The notes under the pieces were generated by a model. That model saw only the letters and a program-made list of their open reading frames with translations, did no database searches and had not been told where the DNA came from. 64,000 bases of DNA, taken from contig NZ_CP029064.1 in assembly GCF_003076275.1 (NCBI RefSeq), positions 4,506,001-4,570,000 on the forward strand, written 5' to 3'. This stretch comes from Microbulbifer sp. A4B17 (GTDB lineage Bacteria > Pseudomonadota > Gammaproteobacteria > Pseudomonadales > Cellvibrionaceae). The position numbers and the translations under genes were made by a program. Shown piece by piece: positions 61,700-64,000 of this stretch; position 1 is the stretch's first letter; the number at the start of each line of letters is the position of its first letter.

Positions 61700-64000
61700 T
61701 TATTTTACCGGTTCGACCGTGCCGTAAAGTTCTATCTTAGGACTCCAGGTATACCACTTGGGTTCAGCTTTTGGGTAGAGAGGGAAATGGCTGCCTGACT
61801 CCACTTCAAATCCCATAAAAGGTGCCTCAGGCGTAGCAAATGCGATGCCCCCCTGCAGCAGCGCCTGGGCCGATTCCGTATTGATATTGAGTCCACTTTT
61901 CAGACCAAAATTCACATCTACACCACTGGCATTCCAGAATACCGTGTGCTCCCGTACCAGGGGCTGGTATTGGGGTTCGATATGAACATAGATATACACT
62001 CGATCAGCATACTCCCCCAAGGCAAAACCTGTAACCTCTCCGACTTTTACCTGGCGGTAATAAACCGGACTTCCCGCTACCAGTGATCCCCGCCTGGCAG
62101 CGTCGAGGATAATTCCCAACCCGGGGCGAGTAAAAGTTTCTGCCAAATCCTCTTCCGGTGCCTGCTCCAGAGCGTAAAACTTTGTTTGTGGGCCGCCAGA
62201 GCCCGGCTCAAGCGCCAGGTAGCGCCCGGTTATCAAGGTATCTAAGTGCGCAATCTTATTGAGGCCAATTTGTGGGGATACCACCCATATGCGGGTCCCC
62301 TCCCGAGCTAACTGCTCCCCCCGATGGTAGAGCTTGGCCCTGGCCCACACCTCACCCAGGGAGCGATCAAGTCTCAAACGGGTAATTTCTCCAACCTCCA
62401 CCCCCCGATAGCGCAAAGGCGCCCCAACCCTCAGGCCCTCAGCACTGATAAGGCTGATTTGTATCTGTATTCCTCCCTCCATTGCCGATTCCCGACTGCT
62501 ATAGAGGGGAAACTGGTCTCCATTTTTCGCCTGCCCTCCTTTTCCAATGTCTTCCCGGCGTATACCAAAGGCAACGCCACCGCGCAGAAGTGACATTAGC
62601 GAATCCGCTTCAACTTCCACCCCCTCAGTCAGGCTCGCAGTGGCGCGCAACCCGCTGACATTCCAAAATCGAACACCCTCCTGCACAAAGTGCGCGTAGC
62701 GGGGCTCTATCACCACATAAACTTCCACCCCCTCGCCATCCCTGCGCAATTCCATCCCCTGAACTTTTCCCACCTCTATACGGCGAAAGTAAACCGGTGC
62801 ACCCCGCTGTAAAGATCCGGGATTACGCGAAGTAAGGCGTAAATGCAGTCCCGGCACACGGGGGTCCATCGGTGGCGCAGAGGTTCGGGCGGTAAAATTG
62901 CGTTGAGAGCGCTGCCCTTTGCGCAAGTCTACCTCTATGCGATTACCTTGAATTAAATCGTTGAGCCCGCCAGTAAAATCAAAGGTCGGAGGGGCCAGCC
63001 AGAAACGGGTATTTTCAGTGAGCAATTCGTCAGTTGTCGGGTCCATCAGCACCTTGACTTCCATACCATTTAAACGACGGTTTGCCTTAGTCGCGCTGAC
63101 TTCCCCTACTTGGATACCCTGGTAGTAAACCTTCGTAGAGTCCGGAGTCACATTGACCCCTTGATCGAAATTTAATGTCACCGGAATCCCCGCATCTGCT
63201 GCAGCAAAATTTTTGTATAATTTAAATTCACTCCCATTTACCGCAAGCGGAGATTGACGTTGATTTTCCGGGGTATAAAAGCTGACGCCCCCGGCAAATA
63301 GCGCCGCGAGGGATTCCAGGTTCACACTAATTCCACTAATACCACCTTCAATCGAAATTCCGGAACTATTCCAAAACCGACTGCCCCGGTGAACCAGATA
63401 GGCGTATTCACGACGGATAAATAATTCGATACTGACTTCATTCCCATCGCGATCCAAACGGTAATCAGCTACCTGACCCACCCGTAATTGTCGGTAATAT
63501 ACCGGTGACCCTCGACTTAAAGAACCCAGGCGACGAGATTGTAAAACGACACGTAAACCATCCCCACGAATAAAGGCGGGAGGCTGATCCAAGGCGACAA
63601 AATTGCGCTTGCGTTTTCCGCTACCGGATTCAACCGCAATATAGTTTCCCGAAAGCAGCGTTTCCAAACCGCTAATACCGGTAATGGAAAGCTCAGGTTT
63701 TACGACCCAGAACTCCGTGCCCTCCACCAGTAAATACTCTGCGCTTCGATTCAAACTGACTTCGGCTAGTACGCCATCGGCACCATTGAGCTCCTTAGCA
63801 TTGGGTACCAGGCGCACGTCCTGGACCATACCGATATCCACTCCGGAATACTTAACTACTGTTTTCCCTTTGACCAGGCCATCGCCAGAATGGAATAAAA
63901 TGGTGGCCTTAACATCTCCCTCTGACAGATCCTGATAAAGCAACCAGAGTGCAATCAGCCCTGCAATCAAAGGCAAAATCCAAACCAGAGGTAATCCCCT
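61700..64000 (-). CDS. MCE-domain protein, PqiB/LetB type (partial, N-terminus outside)
   Basis: The frame is open up to the right edge of the window, so only the last ~766 residues are seen. It begins in a transmembrane helix (LPLVWILPLIAGLIALWLLY), followed by six MCE domains, each starting with a pattern like GxxLxxGxPVxYRGVxVGxVxxxxL (first at KGKTVVKYSGVDIG, last at AGSPVYYRQVKVGEV). E. coli PqiB has three and LetB (YebT) seven such domains. These proteins form stacked hexameric rings that carry phospholipid between the inner and outer membrane. The partner pqiA-like gene should lie just beyond the edge. A DUF4136 lipoprotein gene follows. Confidence 0.93.
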   Translation of the reverse strand, partial: RGLPLVWILPLIAGLIALWLLYQDLSEGDVKATILFHSGDGLVKGKTVVKYSGVDIGMVQDVRLVPNAKELNGADGVLAEVSLNRSAEYLLVEGTEFWVVKPELSITGISGLETLLSGNYIAVESGSGKRKRNFVALDQPPAFIRGDGLRVVLQSRRLGSLSRGSPVYYRQLRVGQVADYRLDRDGNEVSIELFIRREYAYLVHRGSRFWNSSGISIEGGISGISVNLESLAALFAGGVSFYTPENQRQSPLAVNGSEFKLYKNFAAADAGIPVTLNFDQGVNVTPDSTKVYYQGIQVGEVSATKANRRLNGMEVKVLMDPTTDELLTENTRFWLAPPTFDFTGGLNDLIQGNRIEVDLRKGQRSQRNFTARTSAPPMDPRVPGLHLRLTSRNPGSLQRGAPVYFRRIEVGKVQGMELRRDGEGVEVYVVIEPRYAHFVQEGVRFWNVSGLRATASLTEGVEVEADSLMSLLRGGVAFGIRREDIGKGGQAKNGDQFPLYSSRESAMEGGIQIQISLISAEGLRVGAPLRYRGVEVGEITRLRLDRSLGEVWARAKLYHRGEQLAREGTRIWVVSPQIGLNKIAHLDTLITGRYLALEPGSGGPQTKFYALEQAPEEDLAETFTRPGLGIILDAARRGSLVAGSPVYYRQVKVGEVTGFALGEYADRVYIYVHIEPQYQPLVREHTVFWNASGVDVNFGLKSGLNINTESAQALLQGGIAFATPEAPFMGFEVESGSHFPLYPKAEPKWYTWSPKIELYGTVEPVK

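Noticed and set aside
1..64000. tRNA, rRNA, riboswitch or prophage integration signals
   Set aside because: No T-loop, anticodon-arm or conserved riboswitch core was seen, and no integrase or phage structural gene occurs apart from the IS fossil.

Overview
The window looks like chromosomal DNA of a marine gammaproteobacterium of the Cellvibrio/Microbulbifer type. This is inferred from gene content, not from a search: a large TonB-dependent receptor paired with a tryptophan-halogenase-like enzyme and glucokinase, an exported alpha-amylase, many lipoproteins and exported proteins, and an E. coli-like order nudF-yqiB-cpdA-yqiA-parE. No rRNA, tRNA, CRISPR array or intact transposon was seen.

Layout. 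1-5 kb: the 5' part of a PEP-mutase/isocitrate-lyase family gene (cut by the window edge), a tandem universal stress protein, an exported GH13 alpha-amylase and a DUF3014 membrane protein. 5-12 kb: four envelope or secreted proteins on the plus strand (DUF3857/transglutaminase protein, Sel1-repeat lipoprotein, zinc metallopeptidase lipoprotein and a small exported partner). 12-18 kb: a sugar-uptake locus on the minus strand (glucokinase, TonB receptor, halogenase). The receptor promoter carries a perfect CRP-type site and G-rich MalT-box-like elements, one of which recurs before the amylase. 18-25 kb: small proteins (DUF1272, cupin), a TetR regulator, and a three-gene RND exporter / LolA-like protein / beta-barrel operon. 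25-34 kb: a secreted M20 amidohydrolase, two tandem paralogous FG-GAP/PKD-type exported proteins duplicated with promoter and terminator, and an RhlE-type helicase.

34-39 kb is AT-rich and gene-poor. It holds a GNAT acetyltransferase, a badly decayed IS3-family element (about 35.6-36.8 kb) recognised from frame-shifted transposase fragments, and several small lineage-specific genes. 39-45 kb: mmsA-mmsB (valine catabolism), an SDR with a divergent LysR gene, and a small PLA2-like exported protein.

45-50 kb is a coherent NAD-salvage regulon: nadM-Nudix fusion, nadV, an ADP-ribosylglycohydrolase and the regulator nrtR. Four matching inverted repeats of the form GTGTC-N5-GACAC occur. In front of nadM and nadV one repeat fills the 17-base spacer between the -35 and -10 hexamers, which suggests repression by NrtR. 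50-64 kb: an HxlR/SDR divergent pair, hypothetical proteins, the parE-yqiA-lipoprotein and cpdA-yqiB-nudF groups, two glycosyltransferases, a DUF4136 lipoprotein and a six-domain MCE (PqiB/LetB-like) protein running off the right edge.

The signals most worth a second look are the spacer-embedded NrtR operators, the CRP/MalT-like control region of the halogenase-associated receptor, the duplicated FG-GAP/PKD transcription unit, and the metallopeptidase/OB-like protein pair.
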